DNA of 64,000 nt from AC-32 sp963766375 (GTDB lineage: Bacteria; Actinomycetota; Thermoleophilia; Gaiellales; Gaiellaceae), in NCBI GenBank assembly GCA_963766375.1, contig CAVXZG010000004.1, forward strand, positions 124,001-188,000. The letters run 5' to 3'. The position numbers and the translations under genes are program-made. Each line of letters begins with the position of its first letter. Position 1 is the stretch's first letter. This document shows positions 16,096 through 25,396 of this stretch, piece after piece. Under the pieces are notes generated by a model. That model was not told the DNA's origin and did no database searches. It worked only from the letters and a program-made list of their open reading frames with translations.

Positions 16096-17567
16096 ATGAC
16101 CCTTGACCGCCGTACCCGCTGGTTCGCACTGCTCGTCCTCTGCGCGGGCGACCTGATGATCGTGCTCGACTCGACGATCGTGAACGTCGCACTGCCGTCG
16201 ATCCAGGCGGATCTCGGGTTCTCGGGCACGTCGCTCGCCTGGGTTGTGAACGCCTATCTGCTGACCTTCGGCGGCTTCCTCCTGCTCGGCGGCCGGCTCG
16301 GCGACCTCTTCGGCCACCGGCGGCTGTTCCTGATCGGCATCGCGTTCTTCACCGCGGCCTCGATCGCCTGCGGCCTGTCCACGACGCAGGGTGTCCTGGT
16401 CGCGGCGCGGGCGGTCCAGGGGCTCGGCGGCGCGGTCGTGTCGGCGGTCGCACTCTCGCTGATCATGAACCTGTTCACGGAGCCGGCGGATCGTGCGAAG
16501 GCGATGGGCGTCTTCGGCTTCGTTTTGGCCGGCGGCGGCAGCATCGGCGTGCTGCTCGGCGGCGTCCTGACGGACCTGTTGAGCTGGCACTGGATCTTTC
16601 TCGTCAACGTCCCGATCGGGGCCGTCGTCTACGCCCTCTGCCTGAAGCTGCTGCCGTCCGACCGTGGCGCGGCCGCGGGCGGGCGCCTCGACGTTGCGGG
16701 CGCGGTCACCGTCACGGTCTCGCTGATGCTGGCGGTCTACGCGATCGTGAACGGCAACGACAAGGGGTGGACTTCGGCCCAGACGCTCGGCCTGCTCGCC
16801 GCCGCGGCGGTGCTGATGGCGCTCTTCCTCGTGATCGAGTCCCGGGTCCGAGCCCCGCTCGTGCCGCTGGGGATCTTCCGGTTGCGCAACGTCGCCACCG
16901 CAAACGTCGTCGGCGTGCTCTGGGCCGCGGCCATGTTCTCCTGGTTCTTCATGTCCGCCCTGTACCTCCAGAAGGTGCTCGGCTACAGCCCGCTGGAAGT
17001 GGGGCTCGCCTTCCTGCCGGCCAACCTGATCATGGGCGCATTCTCGCTCGGCCTCTCGGCGAAGCTCGTGATGCGCTTCGGCTTCAGAGCGCCGTTGGCG
17101 ACCGGACTCCTGTTCGCCGCGGCCGGGCTCGTGCTCTTCGCTCGTGCCCCGGTGGACGGGAGCTTTGTGATCGATGTCCTCCCGGCCATGATCCTGCTCG
17201 CCATCGGCGCGGGCCTCGCGTTCAATCCCGTGCTGCTCGCCGCGATGAGCGACGTCGAGCCGAGCGAGTCCGGCCTGGCCTCCGGAGTCGTCAACACCTC
17301 GTTCATGATGGGCGGCGCGCTCGGCCTGGCGATCCTTGCCAGCCTCGCGGCCTCGCGAACGGACAGCCTGCTCGCCTCCGGGCGACGAGCGCGCTCGCCG
17401 CGCTCAACGGCGGCTACCACCTCGCCTTCCTGGTGGGCGCGGCCTTTGCGCTCGTCGCCGCGGCGATCGGCGCCACGTTCCTCCGGACGAACCCGGCGGC
17501 TGCGCAGACGCGAAGTCCGAGCCCGAGCTCGAGCCTGCCTAACGCTGCAGATCGCTGCATTGGTTGA
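16096..17567 (+). CDS. MFS multidrug exporter, EmrB/QacA (DHA2) family, one frame break
   Basis: About 490 residues, 14 helices expected. It starts CAGDLMIVLDSTIVNVALPSI and carries motif A GGRLGDLFGHRRLF and a long series of hydrophobic segments. Near 17383 the frame jumps: after SRTDSLLASG the protein continues in another frame as ATSALAALNGGYHLAFLVGAAFALVAAAIG, ending at 17567. A one-base error is likely. It is a paralogue of the exporter at 947-2424 but has no adjacent regulator; it probably exports drugs or other lipophilic compounds with proton antiport. Confidence 0.87.
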
Positions 17568-17691
17568 CAGTCTAAAGGGATATCGCGGATCATCTGCGCG
17601 TCCGAGATGGGGGTCGGGCGCAAACCTGTGTGGCTGGAACGGGTGACACCGTCGCTGTCACACCAATGCACGCCAAAGGGGAGAACCACTC

Positions 17692-20060
17692 ATGAGCTCA
17701 AGACGAAGGGGCGGCGCACGCGGCTTTACGGCGCGCACGCTCATCGTTGCGACTGCGCTCGCGCTGGTCGCCGCGGTCGGCTTTGCCGTCGGCGGCGCGG
17801 GAGCCGCGCAACAGTCGTTCCGACCCGCCAAGGGTCTCGGCGCTGAAGGGGCACGACGGAATCGTCGACGTCAGCCGGTATCTGGGCCGCAACTCGCGCG
17901 TCCCGGTGCAGGTTGCTCCGCACAAGGTCGTGCCGATGAAGCAGGCCGTCCGTCAGGCGAAGCAGTTGAGGGCGAAGCAGGCTCGGCTCCAGAAGAGCCA
18001 ACGCCGCTCGTTCATGGGCGTCTCGCCTGCGCCCGGCATCACGCGGACCTGGCTCGCGCTCGACGACAGCCTCGGCTTCTACCGTAAGAACTACACGTTG
18101 CGGGGAGTTAGTGCTCACACCGAGGTCTGGGTTGCGACGCCGGTGCCCCGTCCGCTCGGGGCCTACACGGCGACGGGGACCGACTTCCAGCCGGGTGACT
18201 GCCGCAACGGCGCGCGCACGGTGATCACCGACGCCCAGGTCAACTACCTGGCGAATCAGTTCGACACGAACATGCTTCCGAAGGAGTCGGTTGAGTTCAG
18301 TGTCGCGCCCGATCGGGATGGGACGCATCAAACGCCTCTCACCCCGCTGAACGGCGTTCCCTCCGACTCATCGGGTGCAGGCGAGAAGACGGTCGTGCTC
18401 GTGGACAACGTCCGCGACGACAACTTCCGCGACCTCAACAACACCCAGGGGAACTCGTACATCGCCGGCTTCTTCTCGTCCGGCCTGAACGAGATCTTCG
18501 ACCGGAACGTGATGACGATCGACGCGTTCGACTGGCTCCACCGGACGGGCGCAGACCCGGCGCACGAGCCGGTGCCGGGGAACAACTGCACCAGCGCTCC
18601 GGCGCGGCCGTTCCTCTACGAGGGCGTCTTCGCCCACGAGTACCAGCACCTGCTCCAGTACTACCAGGATCCGGAAGAGGTCAGCTGGGTCAACGAGGGC
18701 CTCTCGGACTACGCGATCGACGTGACCGGCTACGACTTCGCCATGCGGCCCGTCTCGCAGATCGGCTTCGACAGCCATCTGCAGTGCTTCATGGGCAACC
18801 TGGTCACGCAGACGGACGCGAACCCGAATCCCCGAGGAGGCGGGCCGGAGAACTCGCTGACGCTCTGGGGAGACCAGGGCGACGGTGAGATCCTCTGTGA
18901 CTACGGAGCCGCGTTCTCGATGATGGAGTACCTCAAGAGCCAGTACGGCTCGGCCTTCATGACGGCGTTGCACCGCAACCCGGACGAAGGGTTCGCGGGG
19001 CTCCAGAACGTGCTCGGGCCACGGGCAACCGCCCAGCAGGTCGTCCACCGGTGGGCGGCCGCGATGGCGCTCGACGCCGTGCTCGATCGGGGCGGCAAGC
19101 TCCAGCACGGCGTGCCGGAGTCGCGGTACCAGATCGCTGCTCTCAACGCGGGTGTCAACTGGGACAACCCGGACGCCTACTCGACGCCTGGGGCGCCTCC
19201 GAACGGGTCGGACTACATCCGGCTCCGCGACGGTGCGGGCCACTACCTCAGGGCGAAGGACATCAACTCGATCTCCTTCCAGGGTGCGGCTCAGCTCGAG
19301 CCGGTTCCCGTCGAGTGGACCGTGACCACGAGCTGCGCCGGACCACGGCGCGGATGCCGCGCTCGCGGCCCCCGACGCAGACAACAGGGATGCCGCGATC
19401 GTCAAGTCCGTCGCGGTGCCTGCAGGAACGCCGTCGCTCGTGTTCGACACGAAGTACGACACGGAGCCTGGCTTCGACTCGTTCTTCGTGCAGGTGTCGA
19501 CCGACGGTGGGGCGACGTACCACAGCCTCGCCAACGCCGACACGACCTGCGACCTCGACCCGGGGGCCAGCGCGACCCTCATCGGCAACTGCCCGGGCCT
19601 GAACGGCGACAGCGGCGGCTGGGTGACCGAGACGTTCGATCTGACCCCGTACGCGGGCCAGACCATTCTGCTCGCCCTCCGCTACGTGACCGATACCAAC
19701 ACGCGCGGCACCGGCGTGTGGGTCGACAACGTCAGCGTCGGTGGCAACGTGGTTTCCGACGGCTCGTCGTTGGCAGGGTGGCAGACGTTCACACAGATCA
19801 AGCCGATCTCGGTGAACGGCTACACCGTCCAGCTCGTGGGCTACGAGACTTCGGGCAAGAAGCCGCATGCATTCGTGGCTTCGGTCCCGCTGACCTCCAG
19901 CTTCGCGGCGTCGCTCAAGGGCGGCAAGCTCGAGAGGCTGATCGGTGAGAAGGCCAATGTCGTCGCGGCGCTCGTCATGTACGACGAGCCGACCGAGTCG
20001 ATCGGCCAGTACGCCCGCTACACGTTGAAGGTCAACAACGTGACACAGCCGGGCGGCTGA
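17692..20060 (+). CDS. Secreted M6/immune-inhibitor-A-like metalloprotease, two frame breaks
   Basis: About 785 residues once joined. A signal peptide (ARTLIVATALALVAAVGFAVGGAGAAQ) lies at residues 12-42. The frame shifts near 17845 into the main body, which carries the zinc site HEYQH near residue 315 and the downstream glutamate in WVNEGLSDYAIDV, the gluzincin pattern of M6-type peptidases. A second shift near 19340 leads into the C-terminal beta-sandwich (VFDTKYDTEPGFDSFFVQVSTD, then WVDNVSVGG), as in immune inhibitor A proteins. An exported protein-degrading enzyme is inferred. The gene stands alone and is closed by a bidirectional terminator. Both breaks look like indels because flanking sequence is well preserved. 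Confidence 0.85.
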
Positions 20061-20083
20061 TCCACGACGCAAATCGCTCGACG

Positions 20084-20111
20084 CGAAGGGCGGCCAAACG
20101 GCCGCCCTTCG
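20084..20111. terminator. Bidirectional intrinsic terminator
   Basis: The perfect stem CGAAGGGCGGCC (20084-20095) pairs with GGCCGCCCTTCG (20100-20111) across an AAAC loop. It lies between the convergent protease and DUF488 genes. There is only a weak T-run on either side. Confidence 0.75.
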
Positions 20112-20115
20112 TCGT

Positions 20116-20598
20116 TCACGGACGCAGGTGGAGCACCGGCAGGCCGAACTCGCCGGCCAGGCGCTCGGCGATCAGCGAGCGGTGGCAGGCCTCGGGATCG
20201 CGCTCGACGCAAAGCAACGCCGAGGCCGCATCGGGCGGCAGTTCCTCGACGATCGGGTCGAGGTCGACCTGGCCCAGGATCTCCCGGAGGAAGCGCGCGC
20301 GGTACTCGGGCGCCAACTCAGATCGCGAGCGCTTGCCTACGCCGAGGCGGTCGTCCTCGCGGTACTGGAGCTGCCGGAGCTCCGTCGTCGGTGCGAGCTC
20401 GGGGTGGTGCCGGTAGCCGATCCCCGCTTCGGCGAGGGCCGCCTGCAGCCGTTGCGAGTTCGCCCACGCGTACTCGGGCCCCCGCACGCCGCGGCGCTGA
20501 CGGACGTCGAGCACGAGCGCGACGCCGGCCTCGCGCAAGGCGTCGAGGAACGCCTCGAGCGTCCAGCCGTAGACACCGATCGTGGCGAGCGTGCGCAC
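20116..20598 (-). CDS. DUF488 family protein
   Basis: 160 residues. The family hallmarks are ATIGVYGWTLEAFLDAL at the start, LVLDVRQRRGVRGPEYA (the DxR segment), and LLCVERDPEACHRSLIAERL near the end, where the Cys-His-Arg triad is invariant. The family is widespread and its biochemical role is not established. It is divergent from the flavin reductase gene with only 20 nt between starts, so promoters must overlap the coding regions. Confidence 0.88.
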   Translation of the reverse strand: MRTLATIGVYGWTLEAFLDALREAGVALVLDVRQRRGVRGPEYAWANSQRLQAALAEAGIGYRHHPELAPTTELRQLQYREDDRLGVGKRSRSELAPEYRARFLREILGQVDLDPIVEELPPDAASALLCVERDPEACHRSLIAERLAGEFGLPVLHLRP

Positions 20599-20618
20599 AT
20601 AGGTATTACTTCCACCCG

Positions 20619-21325
20619 GTGCGAGCGCGAATCAAAGAGAAGCGGCAAGTCGCGAAGGGAACGCTGCTGGTCGTTTTCGACCTTCAGGGCGAGGAGGTCG
20701 ACTTCACGCCTGGCCAGTACTTCTGGGTCGAGCTGCTCGATCCGCCCTACGACGACGACAAGGGGCCGCGCCGCCACATCAGCGTCGTCACCTCGCCGAC
20801 CGAGCGTGGAGTGCTCGGGCTCTGCACGCGCCTCCGGGACAGCGCCTTCAAGCGCTCGCTCGCCGAGCTCGAGGTCGGTGCCGAGGTCGAGGTCGAGCAA
20901 CCGAAGGGCGACTACCGCCTTCCCGAGGACACGGAGCAGCAGTACGTGTTCGTCGCGGGCGGGATCGGGATCACCGTCTTCCGCTGCATGCTCAGGTACA
21001 TCGCCGACACCGGCAAGCCCTACAAGGTGACGCTCGTCTACTCGAACCGCGATCGCGAGTCGACCGCCTTCCTCGACGAGCTGCACGAGCTCGAGCAGGC
21101 GGTGCCGGACTTCCGGCTCGTCGTGACGATGACGGACGATCCGGAGTGGGAGGGCGAGACGAGGAGGATCGACGCCGAGATGCTGCGCGACCACCTGGGC
21201 GAGCTCGAGTCGTTCACGTATCTGGTGGCCGGGCCGCCGGCGATGGTGGAAGGGGTCGCGGGCAGCTGAGCGAGGCGGGCGTGCCCGAGGAGCAGGTGCT
21301 GCCCAGTCGCTTCAGCGGTTACTAA
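20619..21325 (+). CDS. Ferredoxin-NADP reductase-type FAD oxidoreductase, frame break at 3' end
   Basis: About 235 residues. The FAD-binding beta-barrel has FTPGQYFWVEL and RRHISVVTSP; the NAD(P)-binding part has VFVAGGIGITVFRCML and the terminal LVAGPPAMVEGV. The frame as given stops at 21269 after VAGS. One missing base near 21266 would instead give QLSEAGVPEEQVLPSRFSGY and a stop at 21323-21325, a normal family C-terminus. No 2Fe-2S domain is fused, so it needs a separate electron partner. GTG 20619 is the likely start. Its corrected stop overlaps that of the next, convergent gene. Confidence 0.85.
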
Positions 21326-22027
21326 TAGCGGCTGATCTCGGCGGCTGCGCCGATCACGATCAGCGGCTTGCTCGCGGGTCGCAGCCAGCGCAGCAGCGCG
21401 ACCAGGTGGGGGAGAGGCAGGCTCACGCACCCGAGCGTCGGCCTGCCCGTACTGGCGTGCAGGAAGATCCCCGACCCCCGCCCGGGCACGACCGGGTCGG
21501 CGTTGTAGCGGATGAACGCAAAGTGCCGGTAGGCCGTCGGGGAGCGTGAGAGATCCTCGCTCGTGACGCGGAACGGCGGCTTGGAACCGCACGGGACGTG
21601 CCGGAAGCGGTTGTAGTAGGGCGAGCTCGGATCCTCGACCCACCAGTCGCCGCAGGCGATCCGGTGGTAGGGATACCGGACGCCCGGGCTGGCGGCGATC
21701 CCGTACATGACTCGGCCGAAGCCGAAGGTGCCGGCCGGGGTCGTGCGGTCGCCCTCGTGCTTGTTCGCGCGAGACGCCGCGCTGGCCGAGCCAGGCCGTC
21801 CAGGGGCCGGCGAGGGTGCGCCAGCAGCGGCCGGTCTTCTGCCAGAGCCGCAACGTCCCCTGCGTCGAGGTGCGTCGTGGCGCGACGACCGTGACGAGCT
21901 GGGCTGCCGAGCCCGTCGAGAGCCGGCCGGCCAGGTTCGGCGGGCAGGCAGCCGAACGGGTGGAGCCGTCCGGGGCCGAGGCCGCCAGGCAGAACGCGAC
22001 GAGCGCCGGTAACGCGACCCACCTCAT
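21322..22027 (-). CDS. Exported L,D-transpeptidase (YkuD fold), one frame break
   Basis: About 235 residues. The signal peptide is MRWVALPALVAFCLAASA. The frame changes near 21770, after AWLGQRGVS, and continues into MYGIAASPGVRYPYHRIACGDWW. The YkuD-type active site is seen as IFLHASTGRPTLGCVSLPL, with the conserved His and the nucleophilic Cys in GCVSL; the more usual SHGC is replaced by TLGC, as in the COG3786-like branch. Expected role: formation of 3-3 cross-links in, or attachment of protein to, peptidoglycan outside the membrane. Divergent from an M15 carboxypeptidase. Confidence 0.8.
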
Positions 22028-22042
22028 CGGGCTGCAGACTAC

Positions 22043-22654
22043 GTGGCGATGCTCCTGCTTCTTGCCGCCCTCGCTCTTCAGGCGCCGCCCTTCACGCATA
22101 GCGTCTCGCGTGTGACGCCTGCCCAGCTGCCGTACTCGTGGCGGGCTGGTTGTCCGGTCGCGCCGTCGCACCTCCGGCGCCTGCGCGTCAGCTATTGGGG
22201 TTTCGACGGCCGCGCCCACGCCGGCGCGCTGGTGGTGAACGCCGACGCCGTCGGCGACCTCGTCCACGTCTTCTCACGGCTGTACGCGGCGCGCTTCCCG
22301 ATCCGGAGGATGCGTACGATCGACGCCTACCGTGGACGCGACGAGCCGTCGCTCGAGGCGGACAACACCTCCGCGTTCAACTGCCGCTATGCGGTCGCGT
22401 CCGGGCCGAGGCGCTGGTCGGTCCACGCCTACGGCCGCGCGATCGACCTCAACCCGGTCGAGAACCCCTACCTCGAGGGCGGGCGGGTGCACCCGCGCAG
22501 CGGGCGCGCCTACTTGAACCGCGCCCGGGTGCGACCCGGGATGGCGGTGCCCGGCGGGCTGCTCGTGCGTGCGTTCGAAGCCGTCGGCTGGTCGTGGGGC
22601 GGGCGCTGGACCGGATCGCCGGACTACCAGCACTTCTCGGCGACCGGCGGTTAG
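22043..22654 (+). CDS. Exported M15 family D-alanyl-D-alanine carboxypeptidase (VanY-like)
   Basis: 203 residues from GTG 22043; ATG 22049 is an alternative. The N-terminal hydrophobic leader MLLLLAALALQAPPF is followed by the M15 zinc site: TSAFNCRYAV, SVHAYGRAIDLNP (His and Asp ligands) and the C-terminal PDYQHFS (His ligand). It trims D-Ala from peptidoglycan stem peptides. With the divergent L,D-transpeptidase 15 nt away, it forms a cell-wall remodelling pair: the carboxypeptidase can generate the tetrapeptides that L,D-transpeptidases use. Confidence 0.86.
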   Translation: MAMLLLLAALALQAPPFTHSVSRVTPAQLPYSWRAGCPVAPSHLRRLRVSYWGFDGRAHAGALVVNADAVGDLVHVFSRLYAARFPIRRMRTIDAYRGRDEPSLEADNTSAFNCRYAVASGPRRWSVHAYGRAIDLNPVENPYLEGGRVHPRSGRAYLNRARVRPGMAVPGGLLVRAFEAVGWSWGGRWTGSPDYQHFSATGG

Positions 22655-23081
22655 CCGGCGAGCCTGCCGAGAACCGTGCCGAAGACCGCGTGGCGCCACG
22701 TCGCCTGGGCGAAGGCGCGGGGATTCTGGAGCAGCGGCGGAACCCCCGGCTCTCCGCGCGCCGGGTGGTACCGGTCGACGAAGTAGCAGAGCGGGTAGAG
22801 CGTGAGGTGCTCGGCGAGCGCCAGGCCCACGCGCGAGCCGGCGCGGGTTCGCCCGCACCCGGCGGCGAAGCTCGTCGAAGCCGAGGCCGAAGACGGCGCC
22901 GTTGGCCGCGTGCAGAGCGAAGCCGGCTGAGCCGCCAGTGCGGCCCGCGCGTGACGGCCTTGCCGAGCACGGCGATGTCGGAGTAGTCGCAGCGGAGGAG
23001 CCGCTGGTCGACCTGTTCGAGGAGGCCCCAGACGGTTGCGGCCGCCGCGCCGGCGCCGGCTGCTTGCAGTCGGCTACTCAC
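22651..23081 (-). CDS. Conserved hypothetical membrane-associated protein, two frame breaks
   Basis: About 140 residues after joining three frames. The first frame reads MSSRLQAAGAGAAAATVWGLLEQVD and YSDIAVLGKAVTRG. From about 22925 the next frame gives FALHAANGAVFGLGFDELRRR. From about 22835 a third frame gives GLALAEHLTLYPLCYFVD, YHPARGEPGVPPLLQNPRA and WRHAVFGTVLGRLAG, ending at TAA 22651-22653. The pieces join into one plausible polypeptide with two hydrophobic segments. I do not recognise the family. It is the last gene of the trp transcription unit and overlaps the NYN gene by 8 nt. Confidence 0.6.
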
Positions 23082-23433
23082 CTTCGAGCTCGCGCAGGAA
23101 GCCGCCGCCGCCGATCACGCGCTCGGCCTTGCCTCCGGCCGCTGCTCGCAGCGCGCGGTCCGAGGTGACGAGCCACGCCCCCGGGTAGTGGGGCGCCTCT
23201 CTGATCAGCCAGTCGTCGGCGCTCTCGCCGCTGGAGCCGACGAGCGTCGTGCGCTCGTCCAGCTCGGTGGCCCCCACGACTCCGCCCGGCGCTTTGCCGT
23301 CGAAGACGAGCACGATCTGCTTGCCGTTGCGCTCGGCCCAGGAGCGTGCGCGCTCGACCAGCTCCTCGTCCGACAGGTTGGGCCACCGCGAGCGCTGCAC
23401 GTTGCGGGCGTCGATCAGAACGGTGTCGCTCAC
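23074..23433 (-). CDS. NYN/PIN-like domain protein (YacP-type nuclease candidate)
   Basis: About 119 residues. VLIDARNVQRSRWPNL at the start, VLVFDGKAPGG in the middle, and SADDWLIREAPHYPGAWLVTSDRALRA carry the acidic residues of the PIN-like/NYN fold, suggesting a metal-dependent RNase. GTG 23433 is preferred, because a longer start at 23478 would overlap trpA. It lies directly downstream of trpA on the same strand, so it is probably a passenger of the trp operon. Confidence 0.75.
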   Translation of the reverse strand: MSDTVLIDARNVQRSRWPNLSDEELVERARSWAERNGKQIVLVFDGKAPGGVVGATELDERTTLVGSSGESADDWLIREAPHYPGAWLVTSDRALRAAAGGKAERVIGGGGFLRELEGE

Positions 23434-23467
23434 AAGCCCGTTGTTCCCGGCTGAGCCAGACTGCAAC

Positions 23468-24193
23468 CTACGCTGCATCCAGCGCCCCGCGCACCGTCGC
23501 CACGTACCGGCCGAGCGCGTCTGGGCCTTCCTCGGCGACCTCGACCGCTCTCGACCCGATCACGATTCCGTCCACGAGCTCGGCGGCCGCTCGCGCATGC
23601 TCCGGGGTGGAGATGCCGAAGCCGGCGTAGAGCGGAAGGTCGGTCGCCGCACGGGCGCGCTCGACGAGACCTGTGAGCGCGGGGGAGAGCTCGCTACGGG
23701 CGCCGGTGGTGCCGGTCACGGTCACGAGGTAGAGCCAGCCGTCGGTCTGCCCGGCCGCGAGGCGGAGCCGCTCTTCGGTGGAGCTGGGAGCCACGAGCTG
23801 CACCCGCCGGAGCCCGGGCCGCTCGCCGGCGGGGAGGTCGGCCACGATCAGGCTCGTCGCGCCCGCTGCCTCCGCGTCGGCGGCGAAGCGCTCCCAGCCA
23901 TACGCCTCGAGCAGCGACGAGTACGTCATCGGGACGAGCGGGCAATCGACGCGCTCGCGCGTGGCGGCGAGGCACTCGAGGCAGGCGCCGGTGCGCATTC
24001 CCTGAGCAAGCGCCCGTTCGGCGGCGCGGCGGATGACCGGCCCATCGGCGAGCGGGTCGGAGAAAGGAAACCCGAGCTCGACGAGGTCGGCGCCGGCCGC
24101 GACGGCCGCCTCGGCCAGCGCGGGAGTCTCGGCACCGCACATGAGGTAGATGACGAGCGCCTTGGGACGATCAGGCACAGCTTCGTCACGCAT
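23468..24193 (-). CDS. trpA: Tryptophan synthase alpha chain
   Basis: 241 residues, slightly shorter than usual. TrpA cleaves indole-3-glycerol phosphate to indole and glyceraldehyde 3-phosphate. The catalytic Glu lies in LVELGFPFSDPLADGPVI and the catalytic Asp in LIVADLP; the phosphate-binding end is AGFGISTPEHA and DGIVIGSRAVE. ATG 24193 is chosen, leaving 90 nt to trpB, the only real gap in the operon; a slightly longer start (24202) is possible. The indole product passes to TrpB. Confidence 0.93.
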   Translation of the reverse strand: MRDEAVPDRPKALVIYLMCGAETPALAEAAVAAGADLVELGFPFSDPLADGPVIRRAAERALAQGMRTGACLECLAATRERVDCPLVPMTYSSLLEAYGWERFAADAEAAGATSLIVADLPAGERPGLRRVQLVAPSSTEERLRLAAGQTDGWLYLVTVTGTTGARSELSPALTGLVERARAATDLPLYAGFGISTPEHARAAAELVDGIVIGSRAVEVAEEGPDALGRYVATVRGALDAA

Positions 24194-24237
24194 CAGTAAC
24201 ACCCACGTGCGCCGGCCAGCGCTACCGTTTTTTCCCC

Positions 24238-24261
24238 GGGTGGGTGGGGGTTAGGGATGGG
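24238..24261 (+). repeat. G-quadruplex-type motif between trpB and trpA
   Basis: The plus strand reads GGG-T-GGG-T-GGGGG-TTA-GGG-AT-GGG, five G-runs with short loops. This is the template strand of the trp operon; the mRNA would be C-rich here. It lies in the only sizeable gap of the operon, next to a T6 run at 24229-24234. Confidence 0.65.
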
Positions 24262-24283
24262 ACCCGCGGCCTAATGCTGCGGT

Positions 24284-25396
24284 TCACCGCTCAGCGACCT
24301 CCGCCAGATCCTTGTCTCCGCGGCCCGAAAGACAGACCAGCACCAGCTCCTCCTCGAGCTCGGCGACCCGCGCGAGGGCGTGCGCCGGCTCGAGCGCGGG
24401 CAGGATTCCCTCGGTTCGGGCGAGCCGGCGAAACGCTTCGAGCGCCTCGTCGTCCGAGGCGCCGACGTACTCGGCCCGCCCGCTGTCGCGCAGGAACGCG
24501 TGCTCCGGGCCTACGCCCGGGTAGTCGAGCCCGGCGGAGATCGAGTCGGCGTCGAGCACCTGTCCGTCCTCGTCGGCGAGTACCGACGAGCGCGAGCCGT
24601 GCAGCACCGCCGGGCGGCCTGACCCGAGGCTGGCCGCGCCGCCCGCCTCGACGCCGACGAGTCGTACCTCGGGGTCGTCCAGGAAGCCGGCGAAGAGCCC
24701 GATTGCGTTCGACCCGCCCCCGACGCACGCGACGGCCACCTCGGGCAAGCGTCCCTCCGCGGCGAGCACCTGCTCGCGCGCTTCGCGGCCGATCACCGAC
24801 TGAAGCTCGCGCACGATCTCGGGGTACGGCGCCGGCCCGACGCAGGAGCCGATCAGGTAGTGCGTGTCCGCCACGTTCGTGATCCAGTCGCGGATCGCCT
24901 CGCTCGTCGCCTCCTTCAGCGTGCGTGTGCCGAACTCGACCGCCCGCACCTCGGCGCCGAGCAGGCCCATTCGCTCGAGGTTCGGCCGCTGGCGGCGCAT
25001 GTCCTCCGAGCCCATGTAGACGACGCACTCCAGTCCGAAGCGGGCGCACACCGTCGCGGTCGCAACCCCGTGCTGGCCGGCGCCGGTCTCGGCAACGATC
25101 CGGCGCTTGCCCAGCCGGAGCGCGAGCAGGGCCTGACCAAGCGCGTTGTTGAGCTTGTGCGCGCCGGTGTGCAGGAGGTCTTCGCGCTTGAGGTAGAGGC
25201 GCTTCCCGGGAGCGAAGCGCTCGGCCGGCGTGAGCGGCGTCGGCCGGCCGGCGTAGCTGCGGCCGAGCTCGTCCAGCTCTGCCTGGTACGAGGGATCGGC
25301 CTGAGCCGCATGCCAGCCGGCATCGAGCTCGTCCAGCGCCGGGATCAGCGTCTCCGGGACGAACCGGCCACCGTACTCGCCGTAGGTCAGCTGCAT
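24284..25396 (-). CDS. trpB: Tryptophan synthase beta chain
   Basis: 370 residues. This PLP enzyme condenses indole with serine to give tryptophan. The PLP lysine is in LLHTGAHKLNNALGQ. The phosphate-binding glycine loop is VGGGSNAIGLF and the activating Glu region is AETGAGQHGVA. MQLTYGEYGGRFVPETL is the canonical N-terminus, fixing ATG 25396; the first 10 nt overlap the end of trpCF. It is a type 1 TrpB that pairs with the TrpA downstream. Confidence 0.96.
   Translation of the reverse strand: MQLTYGEYGGRFVPETLIPALDELDAGWHAAQADPSYQAELDELGRSYAGRPTPLTPAERFAPGKRLYLKREDLLHTGAHKLNNALGQALLALRLGKRRIVAETGAGQHGVATATVCARFGLECVVYMGSEDMRRQRPNLERMGLLGAEVRAVEFGTRTLKEATSEAIRDWITNVADTHYLIGSCVGPAPYPEIVRELQSVIGREAREQVLAAEGRLPEVAVACVGGGSNAIGLFAGFLDDPEVRLVGVEAGGAASLGSGRPAVLHGSRSSVLADEDGQVLDADSISAGLDYPGVGPEHAFLRDSGRAEYVGASDDEALEAFRRLARTEGILPALEPAHALARVAELEEELVLVCLSGRGDKDLAEVAER

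Noticed and set aside
17643..17661. Hairpin GTGACA...TGTCAC before the metalloprotease as a terminator
   Set aside because: The stem has only 6 bp and no T-tract; too weak to call.
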